A stretch of DNA of 64,000 nucleotides from an uncultured Opitutia bacterium (GTDB lineage: Bacteria; Verrucomicrobiota; Verrucomicrobiia; Opitutales; Opitutaceae). This document shows positions 26,281 through 35,755 of the stretch, in pieces. The position numbers were made by a program, and so were the translations under genes. The stretch covers positions 186,001-250,000 of the forward strand of contig CAIPAH010000022.1 in NCBI GenBank assembly GCA_903862955.1. Reading direction: 5' to 3'. Within the stretch, counting starts at the first letter, position 1, and each line of letters begins with the position of its first letter. The notes under the pieces were generated by a model. That model searched no databases. It had not been told where the DNA came from and was given only the letters and a program-made list of their open reading frames with translations.

Positions 26281-27318
26281 ATGCGCGGACGCTCTTTGAT
26301 TTCAATCGTGGCCGCGCCCGCCCCCTCCCCCAGCACCGAACTCGTCATCCTGCGCGAACTCCTCGCCCGCGAGCCCGGTTTCATGTCCGGCGCGACCTTG
26401 GCGACCAAGCTGGGCCTGAGCCGGGTCGCCGTCTGGCAGCACATGGAAAAGTTGCGGGCGCAAGGCTTCGCCTTCGAGGCCGCCCGCGCCCGGGGTTATC
26501 GCATCGCCCAGCGTCCCGCCGGGCTGCACGCCCAATTCATCCTCGCCCATCTCCACGGCCGCGTCCGGGACGCCTCGCTGACGCTGCTCGATGAGGTCGA
26601 CAGCACCAACGACGAGGCTGCCCGCCAGCTCGCCGCCGGCCGGGCTGCACCGTTCATCATTCTCGCCCGCCGCCAGACGCGCGGCCGCGGCCGCCTCGGG
26701 CGCACGTGGCACAGCGAGGCCAATGGCAACCTCTACGCCAGCTTCGCGTTCCGGCCGACCCTTGCGCCGCCGGACATGACCACGTTCACCCTCTGGATGG
26801 GCGTCAACGTCTGCGAACTCATCGCCAACTTCTGCCGCGTTTCTCCCGGCATCAAATGGCCCAACGACCTCCTCTTTGCGGAGCGCAAGGCCGGCGGGAT
26901 GCTCACGGAGGCGCGCATCGACGCCGACCAGATTCGCGATCTCGTCTTCGGCCTCGGGCTCAACCTCAACAGCCCCGCCGGCGCCTGGCCCGCTGACCTC
27001 GCCCGCCATGCCACATCCCTCGCCGAGCAGGTCGCCGCGCCGCTGGACGCCAATCGCTTCACCGCCGCGCTGATCGGCCGCGTGATGCTCGCCTACACCC
27101 AGTTTGTGGATGGCGACTACCGCAAGACCTTCGCCGACCTTTGGAACCGCCACGATGTCCTCCGCGGACGCACCGTCACCGTGCTGCAGGCCGGCAAGCG
27201 CTTCACCGGCACGGCCGCCGGCGTGGATGACGCCGGCTCCCTGCTGGTCCGTGCCGCCGGCGGCGGACGCCCCGGACGGTTCCACGCCGGTGAGGTAACC
27301 CTCGAGAAAGGCACATGA
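26281..27318 (+). CDS. birA: Biotin-[acetyl-CoA-carboxylase] ligase / biotin operon repressor
   Basis: Ligates biotin to the carboxyl carrier protein. The N-terminal winged helix at about 20-75 (LLAREPGFMSGATLATKLGL, SRVAVWQHMEKLRAQGF) suggests DNA binding and autoregulation. The catalytic domain has DEVDSTNDEAARQL, biotin loop GRGRLGRTWHSEANGNLYAS and KWPNDLLF. The C-terminal SH3-like domain ends PGRFHAGEVTLEKG. The ATG at 26281 is preferred to the listed TTG. The closely spaced divergent neighbour would share any BirA-controlled operator here. Confidence 0.93.
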   Translation: MRGRSLISIVAAPAPSPSTELVILRELLAREPGFMSGATLATKLGLSRVAVWQHMEKLRAQGFAFEAARARGYRIAQRPAGLHAQFILAHLHGRVRDASLTLLDEVDSTNDEAARQLAAGRAAPFIILARRQTRGRGRLGRTWHSEANGNLYASFAFRPTLAPPDMTTFTLWMGVNVCELIANFCRVSPGIKWPNDLLFAERKAGGMLTEARIDADQIRDLVFGLGLNLNSPAGAWPADLARHATSLAEQVAAPLDANRFTAALIGRVMLAYTQFVDGDYRKTFADLWNRHDVLRGRTVTVLQAGKRFTGTAAGVDDAGSLLVRAAGGGRPGRFHAGEVTLEKGT

Positions 27319-27372
27319 TCGGCGAAACATTCGTGTTTATTCGTGTCCATCACTGATTCACCCTTTCCCTTG

Positions 27373-28362
27373 ATGCCCGACACGCCCGCCATCGAAGTCT
27401 CCCACTTGGTAAAGGCCTATGCCGGCGTAACTGCGGTCAATGACATCAGCTTCCGCGTCGCCCGGGGCGAAATCCTGGGCTTCCTCGGCCCCAACGGCGC
27501 CGGCAAGTCCACCACGATGCGCATCCTCACCGGCTACCTGCCGGCCACGTCGGGCAGCGTGAGCATCTGCGGCGTGTCCGTCGCCTCCCGGCCGGATGAG
27601 GTCAAGCGCCAGATCGGCTACATGCCGGAGAACAACCCGCTGCCGGAGGACATGCGCGTTTCGGAATACCTCTATTTCCGCGGCCGACTGAAGGAGATCA
27701 AACGCCGGATGCTCGGCCCGCGCATCGACGAGGTCCTCGAGCTCTGCGACCTCAAGCGCGTCCGCCACAAAATCATCGGCCAGCTTTCCAAGGGCTATCG
27801 CCAGCGCGTCGGCATCGCCGAGTCCGTCCTCGCCGAGCCGCCGGTGATCATCATGGACGAGCCCACCATCGGCCTCGATCCGCACCAGATCCTCATCGTG
27901 CGCGACCTCATCTCGAGCCTCCGCGGCCGCATGACCGTCATCATCTCGTCGCACATCCTGCCCGAGATCGAGATGACCTGCGACCGCGTCCTGATCATCA
28001 ACCAGGGCCGCGTCGTCGCGCAGGGCACCCCCGCCGACCTGCGCCGCGAGGTGCTCGGCCATTCCACGTATCAGGTGGAGGTTGCCGGCGACATTGCCGC
28101 GCTCCCTGTCCTGCTCGCCGCACTCGACCCCACGCTCCAAATCAGCCACCAGGGCGACCCCGACGCCGAGGGTTTTCGCCGGCTCACGCTCTCCACGGAA
28201 AACGACGCCGAGCTCGGCGAGCCGCTTCTGCGCACGCTCGCCGCCCAGCCGTTCCGCCTCCGCGCCCTGAGCCGCACCAATCCCACGCTCGAGGATGTCT
28301 TCCTCGCCGCCACCCGCCGCAGCTGGGACGTCGTCGCCACACCCAAGCGCCCGGCGAAATAA
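27373..28362 (+). CDS. ABC transporter ATPase, GldA-like (329 aa)
   Basis: First gene of a five-gene locus. Walker A GPNGAGKST, Q-loop YMPENNPLPEDM, signature LSKGYRQRVG (KGY in place of SGGQ), Walker B VIIMDEPTIGLDP and ISSHILPEIE. The C-terminal extension (about 220-329) is typical of GldA/ABC-2 ATPases. The start at 27373 (MPDTPAIEVSHLVKAYAGV) follows an AT-rich leader. It pairs with the permease at 28502 and the GldG-like protein. In Bacteroidetes GldA-GldF-GldG serve gliding; here gliding is not implied. Confidence 0.9.
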   Translation: MPDTPAIEVSHLVKAYAGVTAVNDISFRVARGEILGFLGPNGAGKSTTMRILTGYLPATSGSVSICGVSVASRPDEVKRQIGYMPENNPLPEDMRVSEYLYFRGRLKEIKRRMLGPRIDEVLELCDLKRVRHKIIGQLSKGYRQRVGIAESVLAEPPVIIMDEPTIGLDPHQILIVRDLISSLRGRMTVIISSHILPEIEMTCDRVLIINQGRVVAQGTPADLRREVLGHSTYQVEVAGDIAALPVLLAALDPTLQISHQGDPDAEGFRRLTLSTENDAELGEPLLRTLAAQPFRLRALSRTNPTLEDVFLAATRRSWDVVATPKRPAK

Positions 28363-28377
28363 CGCGCGCGAGCGCGC

Positions 28378-28500
28378 GAATGATTAATGCCTAATTTCTA
28401 ATGACTAATGATTCGGAAAAGCACCCCACGCCGTCTCGTCCGCGTTTCGTAGTCACTAGGCATTCGTCATTAGACATTAGTCATTAAGCATTAGTCATTT
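28378..28500. repeat. ACTAATG-word inverted repeat between GldA-like and GldF-like genes
   Basis: The left arm 28378-28413 (taatgcctaatttctaatga) and right arm 28450-28500 (gtcattagacattagtcatt) are made of 7-8 bp variants of ACTAATG/CATTAGT in opposite orientation. The region is strikingly AT-rich for this genome. It fills the whole junction and ends one base before the next ATG, so it also forms the ribosome-binding region. Confidence 0.75.
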
Positions 28501-28501
28501 C

Positions 28502-29263
28502 ATGAAACACTTCTTCACCCTCCTGAGCCACGAGATCCGGATGCTGCTCGTCAGCCCGAGCACGTATGTGGCCGCGGTGCTGTTCCTCGTGTGCATGGGT
28601 TTTGTGTTCACCAACATCCTCCAATATTACAGCTCGGCCCCGCAGGAAATTTCCCCCGCGCTCGTCTTCTTCAACCTCTTCTGGGGACCCGTGCTGATCA
28701 TGGTGCCGATGCTGACGATGAAGTGCCTCGCGGAGGAACGGCGCCTCGGCACGATCGAGACCCTGCTCACCACGCCCGTGACCACGACCGAGGTCGTCCT
28801 CGGCAAATACGCCGCGGCCTACCTGCTTTACATCACGCTGTGGGGCTCGACCGCCGGCTTTTTCGTCATCCTGAAGAAATACTCGGGCGACGTCCGGTTC
28901 GTGGACCCCGGTCCGCTCCTCGGCGGCTACCTCTTCATCGCCATCTCCGGTCTCTTCTTCGTCGCCATTGGCATCTTCGCCAGCTCGCTCTCCCGCAACC
29001 AGGCGATCGCCGGCGTGCTCTGCTTCACGATGCTGCTGACGCTCATTTTCGGGCTGCCGTGGCTCGCCGGGTTTGGCGCGCTCAACCGCGAGGCGCTCCA
29101 GCCCGTGCGCCAGGCTGTGGACTACGCCCAGATCCTGGCCCACCGCGACGACTTCACGCGCGGGGTCATCGACTCGCGCCAGCTGCTCTTTTACCTGAGC
29201 GGCACCACGCTCGCCCTCATCTTCAGCATCCTCGGCGTCGAGGCGAAGCTGCTGCACTCGTGA
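28502..29263 (+). CDS. ABC-2 permease, GldF-like (253 aa)
   Basis: Six-helix ABC-2 permease: SPSTYVAAVLFLVCMGFVFTN, a VLIMVPMLTMKCLAEERRLGTIETLL stretch typical of the family, then YLLYITLWGSTAGFFVIL, GYLFIAISGLFFVAIGIFAS and a C-terminal helix LIFSILGVEAKLL. Partner of the ATPase at 27373. The ATG directly follows the ACTAATG-word repeat and no normal Shine-Dalgarno is visible. It likely forms an envelope complex with the GldG-like protein. Confidence 0.88.
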   Translation: MKHFFTLLSHEIRMLLVSPSTYVAAVLFLVCMGFVFTNILQYYSSAPQEISPALVFFNLFWGPVLIMVPMLTMKCLAEERRLGTIETLLTTPVTTTEVVLGKYAAAYLLYITLWGSTAGFFVILKKYSGDVRFVDPGPLLGGYLFIAISGLFFVAIGIFASSLSRNQAIAGVLCFTMLLTLIFGLPWLAGFGALNREALQPVRQAVDYAQILAHRDDFTRGVIDSRQLLFYLSGTTLALIFSILGVEAKLLHS

Positions 29264-29291
29264 ACTCCCCCGCAAAAGCATCCGAGGTGAC

Positions 29292-29365
29292 GGGTTATCG
29301 GTCATGGGGCATGGGCTATCGGTCCGACTCTACTCGTCACTCGTCACTCGCCACTCGTCACTTCT
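29292..29365. repeat. Short tandem-word spacer (TATCGGT and ACTCGTC units)
   Basis: The first half (29292-29323) repeats gggttatcggtcatggggca words. The second half (29330-29365) is four to five near-copies of ACTCGTC/ACTCGCC (tactcgtcactcgtcactcg). The halves are not strong reverse complements of each other, unlike the other junctions. It lies between the GldF-like and GldG-like genes. Confidence 0.65.
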
Positions 29366-29369
29366 GAGC

Positions 29370-30866
29370 ATGGCCTCCCTCGACAGCTTCCGCACCGCCC
29401 GCTGGCTCCGCACGCTGAACCTCGTGCTGCAGGCCATCCTGTTCCTCACGCTGTTCGGCGGGCTCAACTACCTCGCGCGCTTCCATCCGTGGCGGTTCGA
29501 CCTCACGTCGCAGCACCGCTACTCGCTCTCGCCCGAGACGCTCGCCTACCTGCGCACGCTGCCCAGCCCCGTCCGCATCGTCGTCACGCTCAATCCCAAC
29601 TCCGAAAACGTCGAGGTCCAGCAGGCTTTCCGCGACGTCAGCGCCCTCCTGCGCGAGTATACCTACGCGACCGAGAGCGACCCCAATCGCCGCGTGACGG
29701 TCGAGTATCTCGACGTCTACCAGCGCCGCCGCGACGCCGACCAGCTGGGCATCGACCAGCCCGACAGCATCGTCCTGCTCTGCGGCGACCGCCGCCGCAC
29801 GGTCACGCTCGGGGAAATCTATCGCATGGAGAAGGGCGTGAAGCAGTCGTTCCGCGGCGAGCAGGCCTTCACCGCCGCCATCCTCGACGTCTCCAATCCC
29901 GGCAAGAAGAAGATCTATTTCCTCACCGGCCACGGGGAACTCAACCCCGAGGACGTCGACTCCAACCGCGGGCTTTCCCTGCTGCGCGACGAGTTGCGCG
30001 CCCGCAATTTCGACGTGGACCGGCTCGAGCTGTCCGCCGGCAACAAGGTTCCCTCCGACGCCGCCCTGCTCATCGCTGTCGCGCCGCAGGGCCGCTACAC
30101 GCCGGCCGAGGAAGAGCAGCTCCGCCAGTATCTCGGTCCCGGCGCGGGCCGCATGATCATCCTGCTGGAACCCGCCCAGGCGTTCGGCCTGTCCAACCTG
30201 CTGCTCGATTGGGGCATCCTCGTGGACGACGATGTCATCTACGACACCGGTGCGGACAACATGACGGAGGATGGCGACCTCATCGTGCGCATCTTTCTCC
30301 CGCATCCCATCACGCAGACGCTCCTCGACCGACAGATTCCACTGCGCATCGGCCAGACCCGCAGCATTCGCCCCGATCCGGGTCGCCGCGTGGGCAATGA
30401 CCTGACGGTGACCACGTTCGCCGTGACGTCCTCCACCGCCTGGGGCGAAGTCAGCTACCGCTTCCACACCGCGCCGGAATACAACGCCGGCTACGACATC
30501 CGGAACGACAAGCCGGGTCTCGAGCCCCCCAACCATCTCGCCGTCGGCATCGCGTCCGAGCGCGTGACGGCGCGCGCGGGACTCGACTTCAGCGTGCGCG
30601 GCGGACGCCTCGTGGTCTTCGGGACCGGCGACCTGATTGCCAACAACCGCATCGTCGGCGCCGCCAACCTCAATATCATCCTCAGTGCCGTGAACTGGAC
30701 CGTCGACCGCGACACGCAGTTCAACATCCCCGTCCGCCAGATCGAGCGCTTCTCGCTGTCGCTCAGCGCCGGCGACCTCGACCGGCTCCGGCGCAGCCTG
30801 CTTTTCCTCCTCCCCGGCGGCGCCTTGCTGCTCGGCCTCCTCGTCTACTGGACGCGCCGGCGGTAA
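29370..30866 (+). CDS. GldG-like ABC-type substrate/auxiliary protein (498 aa)
   Basis: Membrane-anchored extracytoplasmic protein of the GldG/IFT52-like family (ABC_transp_aux). One N-terminal helix (LVLQAILFLTLFGGLNYLARF) is followed by FDLTSQHRYSLSPETLAYLR, the family hallmark. A large soluble part contains FLTGHGELNPEDVDSNRGLS and a C-terminal helix LLFLLPGGALLLGLLVYW. The start at 29370 (MASLDSFRTARW) is preferred over the listed one inside the repeat. It acts with the ATPase and permease before it and the DUF4340 protein after it. Confidence 0.88.
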   Translation: MASLDSFRTARWLRTLNLVLQAILFLTLFGGLNYLARFHPWRFDLTSQHRYSLSPETLAYLRTLPSPVRIVVTLNPNSENVEVQQAFRDVSALLREYTYATESDPNRRVTVEYLDVYQRRRDADQLGIDQPDSIVLLCGDRRRTVTLGEIYRMEKGVKQSFRGEQAFTAAILDVSNPGKKKIYFLTGHGELNPEDVDSNRGLSLLRDELRARNFDVDRLELSAGNKVPSDAALLIAVAPQGRYTPAEEEQLRQYLGPGAGRMIILLEPAQAFGLSNLLLDWGILVDDDVIYDTGADNMTEDGDLIVRIFLPHPITQTLLDRQIPLRIGQTRSIRPDPGRRVGNDLTVTTFAVTSSTAWGEVSYRFHTAPEYNAGYDIRNDKPGLEPPNHLAVGIASERVTARAGLDFSVRGGRLVVFGTGDLIANNRIVGAANLNIILSAVNWTVDRDTQFNIPVRQIERFSLSLSAGDLDRLRRSLLFLLPGGALLLGLLVYWTRRR

Positions 30867-30872
30867 AACCCA

Positions 30873-30962
30873 GCGATCAGCCATCAGCCATTTTCCCGCC
30901 ATGCCCTCACCCACCCGATCCCCGCTCGCCCAGCTGATCGCTGCAAGCTGACCGCTGATCGC
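30873..30962. repeat. GATCAGC-word inverted repeat between GldG-like and DUF4340 genes
   Basis: The left arm 30873-30890 (gcgatcagccatcagcca) and right arm 30932-30962 (ending gctgaccgctgatcgc) are imperfect reverse complements made of GATCAGC/GGTCAGC words. The element almost fills the intergenic gap. Confidence 0.7.
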
Positions 30963-30970
30963 CCCCTCCC

Positions 30971-32920
30971 ATGCGCACCAAAGTCACGCTCGTCCTGCTT
31001 TTCCTGAACGTCGCCCTGTTCTTCTTCATCTTCCAGTTCGAGCGCCGCTGGCGCATCGAGGAGAGCTGGCAGGAGGCGCGATCCCTCGTCCTGCCCGGCG
31101 CGGAGACGGCCGATATTCGCTCCGTCGAAATCACCGGCGGCAATCCCGTCCACACGCTCGCGCTGGCCAAGCGCGGGGAGACCTGGTTCGTCACCGCTCC
31201 CTTGGAATGGCCCGCCAATCCCCCGGCGGTGAACCGGATTCTCACCGAGCTGCGGTTCCTCAAGCACGAGACGAGCTTCAACGTCGCCGACTTGGCCAAG
31301 GCTGGCCAGTCCCTCGCCGACTACGGCCTCGACCACCCCCGCCTCACCATCGCCATCACCTCCGGCGATCCCACGGAACACCCGCAGGTGACGCGCCTGC
31401 GCCTCGGCGACATCACCAAGGATGGCAAGCTGCTCTACCTCCTTTCCCCCGACGGCGAGCGCGTCCACGTCGTCAGCCAGAGTCTCGCCCGCAGCCTCGG
31501 CCTGACGGCCGACGACCTGCGCGCCGATGCGCTCTTCACCATTCCGGTCTTCGAAACCCGCTCGCTCAATCTCCAGACCGCCGCCCCCGCCAGCCTGCGC
31601 ATCCGGCTCCGCCGCGACGGCAGCCGCTGGTCATTCGAGACGCCCATCATCGCCCGGGCCAGCAAGGCGGCGACCGAACTCGCCATCAACGGTCTCAACG
31701 GCCTGCGCGTCGCTTCGTTCATCACAACCAATCCCCCCGCCATCCTCCCCGCCGCCAACCCGTCGTTCCGCATCGCGCTCGAGGGCAACAAGCGCAGCGA
31801 AACACTCATCCTCGGCACGCCCGTGCATCCCGTCGCCGCGGCCGGCCAGAACGAATATTACGCCCAGCTTGAGGATAGCTCCGCGCTGCGCTCTGCGTTG
31901 TTCACGGTCAAGATTCCCGCGCCGCTCATGGACACCCTGCGCACCGCCCAGGTCGCGCTGCGGGAAACCCACGTCCTCGACTTCGATGTCCCCAGCGTGA
32001 CCGCCATCTCCCTCACTGCGCCCAACCAGCCGGAGCTCATCCTGCAGCGCCTCGAAACCGGCACCCAGTCCACCGACAACTCCGCCTGGCAGATCGTCCG
32101 CCGCGGCGAATCCACCATCGGGCCCCAAACCCTGCCCGCCGACCGTGCCACCGTGCAGCGGCTCCTCGACCAGCTGTCCCGCCTCTCCGCCACGGATTTC
32201 AAGAGCGACGCGCCCACCGCCGCCGACCTCGAGTCCTGGGGCTTCAACCGCCCCGAGCGCGAGGTGTTCCTCACGCTCGGCGGCGGCGCCACTCCGCTTT
32301 CCCTGCAACTTGGCACCGACGCGAAGCACAATGTCTACGCCCGCCTCGGGCCCGCAGCCAACCCGGGTTCGTCCATCTACGCCGTCGACGCCAACATCCT
32401 GCGCGAACTGCCCGTCGCCCCGCGTGCGTGGCGCGACCGCCTCCTGCGCGACCTGCCCGCCGGCGCCCGCCTCACCGCGCTCAAGCTCACCGATCTCTCC
32501 AACAACCAGGTGGTGCTCGAAACCACCCTCGATGACGCCGGCCATCCGCCGGCCGGGACCAAGAACGCCGACGCCGTCGCCACCGTGCTCACGTCGCTCC
32601 GCACGCTCCGCGCGAAGGAGTTCATCCTCGACGCGTTCGCCGACAAGGTGACCGTCGCGGGCGAGGAACGCCCGTGGCGCTATCGCCTCGAGGCCACCGC
32701 GACGCTCGTCGGTGGCGCGGGCGAACAGACCAGCGTGACCACGCTCCTCCTCACCGTGCGCGTGGGCGGCGACCGCCAGCTCGCGGGTTCACCCACGACG
32801 GATTACGGCGTGTTCTCCATCGAACAGCCCTTGCTCGACGCGCTTTGGACCATCACCGAGTCGCCCCACGACCCCGGCCCGGTTCCGGCTCCCACTCCCG
32901 CCCCCGAGACCAAGCCTTGA
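30971..32920 (+). CDS. DUF4340 domain protein (649 aa)
   Basis: One N-terminal membrane helix (KVTLVLLFLNVALFFFIFQF) anchors a long extracytoplasmic region with repeated DUF4340-type modules. The first contains VNRILTELRFLKHETSF and LADYGLDHPRLTIAI; a second contains VQRLLDQLSRLSATDF and LESWGFNRPEREVFL. DUF4340 proteins commonly follow GldG-like genes, as here. The role is unknown; the context suggests an envelope ABC complex. The C-terminus is Pro-rich. Confidence 0.85.
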   Translation: MRTKVTLVLLFLNVALFFFIFQFERRWRIEESWQEARSLVLPGAETADIRSVEITGGNPVHTLALAKRGETWFVTAPLEWPANPPAVNRILTELRFLKHETSFNVADLAKAGQSLADYGLDHPRLTIAITSGDPTEHPQVTRLRLGDITKDGKLLYLLSPDGERVHVVSQSLARSLGLTADDLRADALFTIPVFETRSLNLQTAAPASLRIRLRRDGSRWSFETPIIARASKAATELAINGLNGLRVASFITTNPPAILPAANPSFRIALEGNKRSETLILGTPVHPVAAAGQNEYYAQLEDSSALRSALFTVKIPAPLMDTLRTAQVALRETHVLDFDVPSVTAISLTAPNQPELILQRLETGTQSTDNSAWQIVRRGESTIGPQTLPADRATVQRLLDQLSRLSATDFKSDAPTAADLESWGFNRPEREVFLTLGGGATPLSLQLGTDAKHNVYARLGPAANPGSSIYAVDANILRELPVAPRAWRDRLLRDLPAGARLTALKLTDLSNNQVVLETTLDDAGHPPAGTKNADAVATVLTSLRTLRAKEFILDAFADKVTVAGEERPWRYRLEATATLVGGAGEQTSVTTLLLTVRVGGDRQLAGSPTTDYGVFSIEQPLLDALWTITESPHDPGPVPAPTPAPETKP

Positions 32921-32945
32921 ACCGGAAGCCGGCACCGCTGCTCCG

Positions 32946-35732
32946 ATGAAACCATGGCTCAACCTCTGCGGGCAGGGCGCACGCATCTGCCTTGCGGGCG
33001 TGCTGCGCCTCATCCGCTGGACGGTGTGGCTGGCGCTCACCCTGCTGCTCGCCGTGGAGATCTGGATCGCCACGGCGCACGAGCTCGCCGTGCCCTCGTT
33101 CCTGCTGCGCGCGTTCGAAGCGCGGCTCGCCGTCTCGCACGTCCAGGTGAAATTCGGCCACGCGCGCTTCGATCCCTCCGGGCAGATCCTGCTCGAGGAC
33201 GTCACCCTTTCCCTCCCCGCGTTCAGCGAGCCCATTGTCGTGGACCGGGTGGCCTACCTTGAACTCGACCCGTGGGCCCTCGCCGTCGGCCAGTTCGAAC
33301 CGCGCTTCCTCCACCTTTCCGGCGCCAGCCTCGCCGTGCCCGCCATGCTCTCGAGCACCGGCCGGGCCGAGGAATTGATCCGCGACCTCGACGCCACCGT
33401 GCGCCTCGGGAAAAACGAGCTGATCATCGAGCACCTGACGGCACACGTCGCCGGCATCGCCGTCTCGGGCCATGGCGCGTTTCACCTGGCAGCCCAGCCC
33501 GCCGGGGCCGTCGCGCCGCTGCCGCTTGCGGACTTTCTCGCCCACCACTACCCCGACTTCTGCCGGCAGGTCGTCCGCGCCGCGGCGCGACTCGCCGCGC
33601 TCGACCAGCCGCAGCTGGAGTTCGAACTCATCCCTTCCGACACGCGCGGCGCCATCGCCACCGTCACGGTCACCGCCCGTAGCTTGAAACTGGACGAGCC
33701 TGTCGCCCTGCAGGCGACCGGCCTGAGCGTCACCACCCGGTTTCCTCTTGCCGGCGACGCGCCCGTCATGTCGCCCCTCACTCTCGCCATCGACGACCTG
33801 GTCCTGCCCGCCGGCGTGCATTTGCAGGACGTGCAGGCCCGCTTGCGCGGTTCGCTCAAGCCCGCGCTCTACACCTACGACCCGCGCGAAATGCTCCTCA
33901 GCGCCGGCCTGCTGACCGTCCAGGGCTTCAGCTTTCCCGGCCTCCTGGCGCGGGTGAAACCCGGCCCCTTGCCCAGGATCGAGGCGGATCTCGCGGTCGC
34001 GTGTGAGGGCCAGGCCGTCACGCTTCGCGGCACCGCGGATTTGGCCACGCAATCGGCCAAGGTGCGCTTCGAGGGCGCGCTCGCCCCTGGGCTGCTCACG
34101 CCGATCAGCAACGCCATCCACCATGACGTGCGGCCCTTCTTTTCCATTCAGCAGCCCCTGCCGCTCAGCGCGGACGTGAATTTCGGGCCGGGTTGGAAAT
34201 TTACCAACCTCAGCGCCCACGTGGCGCTCCCGGCGGTCGATGCCTACCACGTGCACGTGGACGAGGCCGGCGGCCAGATCGAGTTCGACGGACACAATTT
34301 CCTGGCGCACCACGCTTGGGCGCGCATCGGGCAGAACTTCGCGCGCGGGAGCTTTGCCTGGGATTTCGACCACATGATCCACCGCTTTCTCCTCGAGGGC
34401 CGCCTCCGGCCCCTCGAGATTTCCGGCTGGTTCGGGAAGTGGTGGCCCAACGTTTTCCGGGACTACGAATTTCCCGTGGCACCGCCGGACGCGAGCGTCG
34501 ACGTCCAGTCCCACCTGCGCGAGAGCCGGCTGAACACGGTTTTCGCCTACGTCGATGCCACGGGCCCCGTCGTCCACGGCGCAAGGTTCGACCACGGCCG
34601 CACCCTGCTCTACGTCCGGCCCAACTTCCTCGATGGCAAGGAGGTCTTCACCACGCTCGGCTCGGGCTCCGCCCGCGGCACGTTTGCCCGCGTCGTGGAC
34701 GCCAACTACGACCTCATCAGCCTCGACCTGAATTTCGATTCCTCCCTGCCGCTCACCGTGCCATCGCAGATTTTCGGGCCGCTCGTGTCCGACGTGCTCG
34801 CCCCGTATTGGTTCGCGCAGCCGCCCACCGTCAGCCTGCAGATGCACTTCGACGGCGCGGCTTCGCCCGACGGCGCCCACCAGCTGGCGCAGATCACGGC
34901 GCAGTCCGTCGGCGCCTTCACTTTCCACGATTTCCCCCTGAGCAACCTGTCCTTCCACGCCAAGGTGCACGATGACGAGGTAGTGCTCGACCGCATCGAG
35001 GTGGCGTTCGCGGGCGGCATCAGCAACGGCTCGGCGCGAGTCTGGGGGGTCAACGCGCAGCGCCGGCTCGGCTTCGACTACACGCTGCGCAATGCGAGCC
35101 TCGGCCAGGCCGTGAGCATCGTCGAGGCCTACTCCGCGAAGCGTCAGGGCCGGCCACCACCTGCTCCCGGCAAGTTTGTCCAGGACAAGGCGCGTGTGAA
35201 ACTCGACCTCGCCGTCTCCGCGGAGGGACTCTACGACGACCCCTACAGCTATCAGGGCAGCGGCAACGCGAGCCTCTCTGGCGATGCGCTCGGTGACGTG
35301 CGCCTGCTCGGCCTGCTGTCGGAACTGCTCTCCTTTACCTCCCTGCATTTCAACTCGGCCCGGGCGAGCTTCAAGGTCGCCGGGCCCAAGCTCGACTTCT
35401 CGCAGGTCAACATCACCGGCTCCAATTCCGCGATCGACGCCCGCGGCACCTACGGCCTCGACCAGCACGAACTCGACTTCACCGCGAAGGTGAACCCGTT
35501 CCAGGAAAGCAGCTTCCTGCCCACCGCCCTGCTCGGCGTCGTGTTCACGCCTTTTTCCTCCGTGCTCGAGGTCAAGCTCACCGGCCAGCTGGAAAAGCCC
35601 AAATGGATGTTCGTCAACGGTCCCTCCAATTTCCTGCGCAACCTCGCCAAGCCCATCAAAAGCGACACGCCGTCGCCCCAAGCCACGCCCGCCGCTCCCC
35701 CAGTCAACCCGCCCTCGCCCGCGAAGCCGTAA
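32946..35732 (+). CDS. AsmA-like inner-membrane-anchored envelope protein (928 aa)
   Basis: An N-terminal helix (LIRWTVWLALTLLLAVEIWIA) precedes a very long beta-strand-rich region typical of AsmA/TamB-like (repeating beta-groove) proteins: GHARFDPSGQILLEDVTLSL, VQVKFGHARF, DFTAKVNPFQESSFL. The C-terminal part (LTGQLEKPKWMFVNGPSNFL) fits AsmA C-terminal regions. Such proteins bridge the periplasm and are linked to phospholipid transport or outer-membrane homeostasis. It is the last gene of the GldA-F-G-DUF4340 set, 25 bp after DUF4340. Confidence 0.75.
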   Translation: MKPWLNLCGQGARICLAGVLRLIRWTVWLALTLLLAVEIWIATAHELAVPSFLLRAFEARLAVSHVQVKFGHARFDPSGQILLEDVTLSLPAFSEPIVVDRVAYLELDPWALAVGQFEPRFLHLSGASLAVPAMLSSTGRAEELIRDLDATVRLGKNELIIEHLTAHVAGIAVSGHGAFHLAAQPAGAVAPLPLADFLAHHYPDFCRQVVRAAARLAALDQPQLEFELIPSDTRGAIATVTVTARSLKLDEPVALQATGLSVTTRFPLAGDAPVMSPLTLAIDDLVLPAGVHLQDVQARLRGSLKPALYTYDPREMLLSAGLLTVQGFSFPGLLARVKPGPLPRIEADLAVACEGQAVTLRGTADLATQSAKVRFEGALAPGLLTPISNAIHHDVRPFFSIQQPLPLSADVNFGPGWKFTNLSAHVALPAVDAYHVHVDEAGGQIEFDGHNFLAHHAWARIGQNFARGSFAWDFDHMIHRFLLEGRLRPLEISGWFGKWWPNVFRDYEFPVAPPDASVDVQSHLRESRLNTVFAYVDATGPVVHGARFDHGRTLLYVRPNFLDGKEVFTTLGSGSARGTFARVVDANYDLISLDLNFDSSLPLTVPSQIFGPLVSDVLAPYWFAQPPTVSLQMHFDGAASPDGAHQLAQITAQSVGAFTFHDFPLSNLSFHAKVHDDEVVLDRIEVAFAGGISNGSARVWGVNAQRRLGFDYTLRNASLGQAVSIVEAYSAKRQGRPPPAPGKFVQDKARVKLDLAVSAEGLYDDPYSYQGSGNASLSGDALGDVRLLGLLSELLSFTSLHFNSARASFKVAGPKLDFSQVNITGSNSAIDARGTYGLDQHELDFTAKVNPFQESSFLPTALLGVVFTPFSSVLEVKLTGQLEKPKWMFVNGPSNFLRNLAKPIKSDTPSPQATPAAPPVNPPSPAKP

Positions 35733-35755
35733 CGGCGGGCAAGTCCGACATTTCC

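Noticed and set aside
28378-28500. Repeated 7-8 bp AT-rich words considered as a CRISPR array or origin iterons
   Set aside because: Units are too short and variable for CRISPR, occur in opposed orientation, and no replication gene is near.
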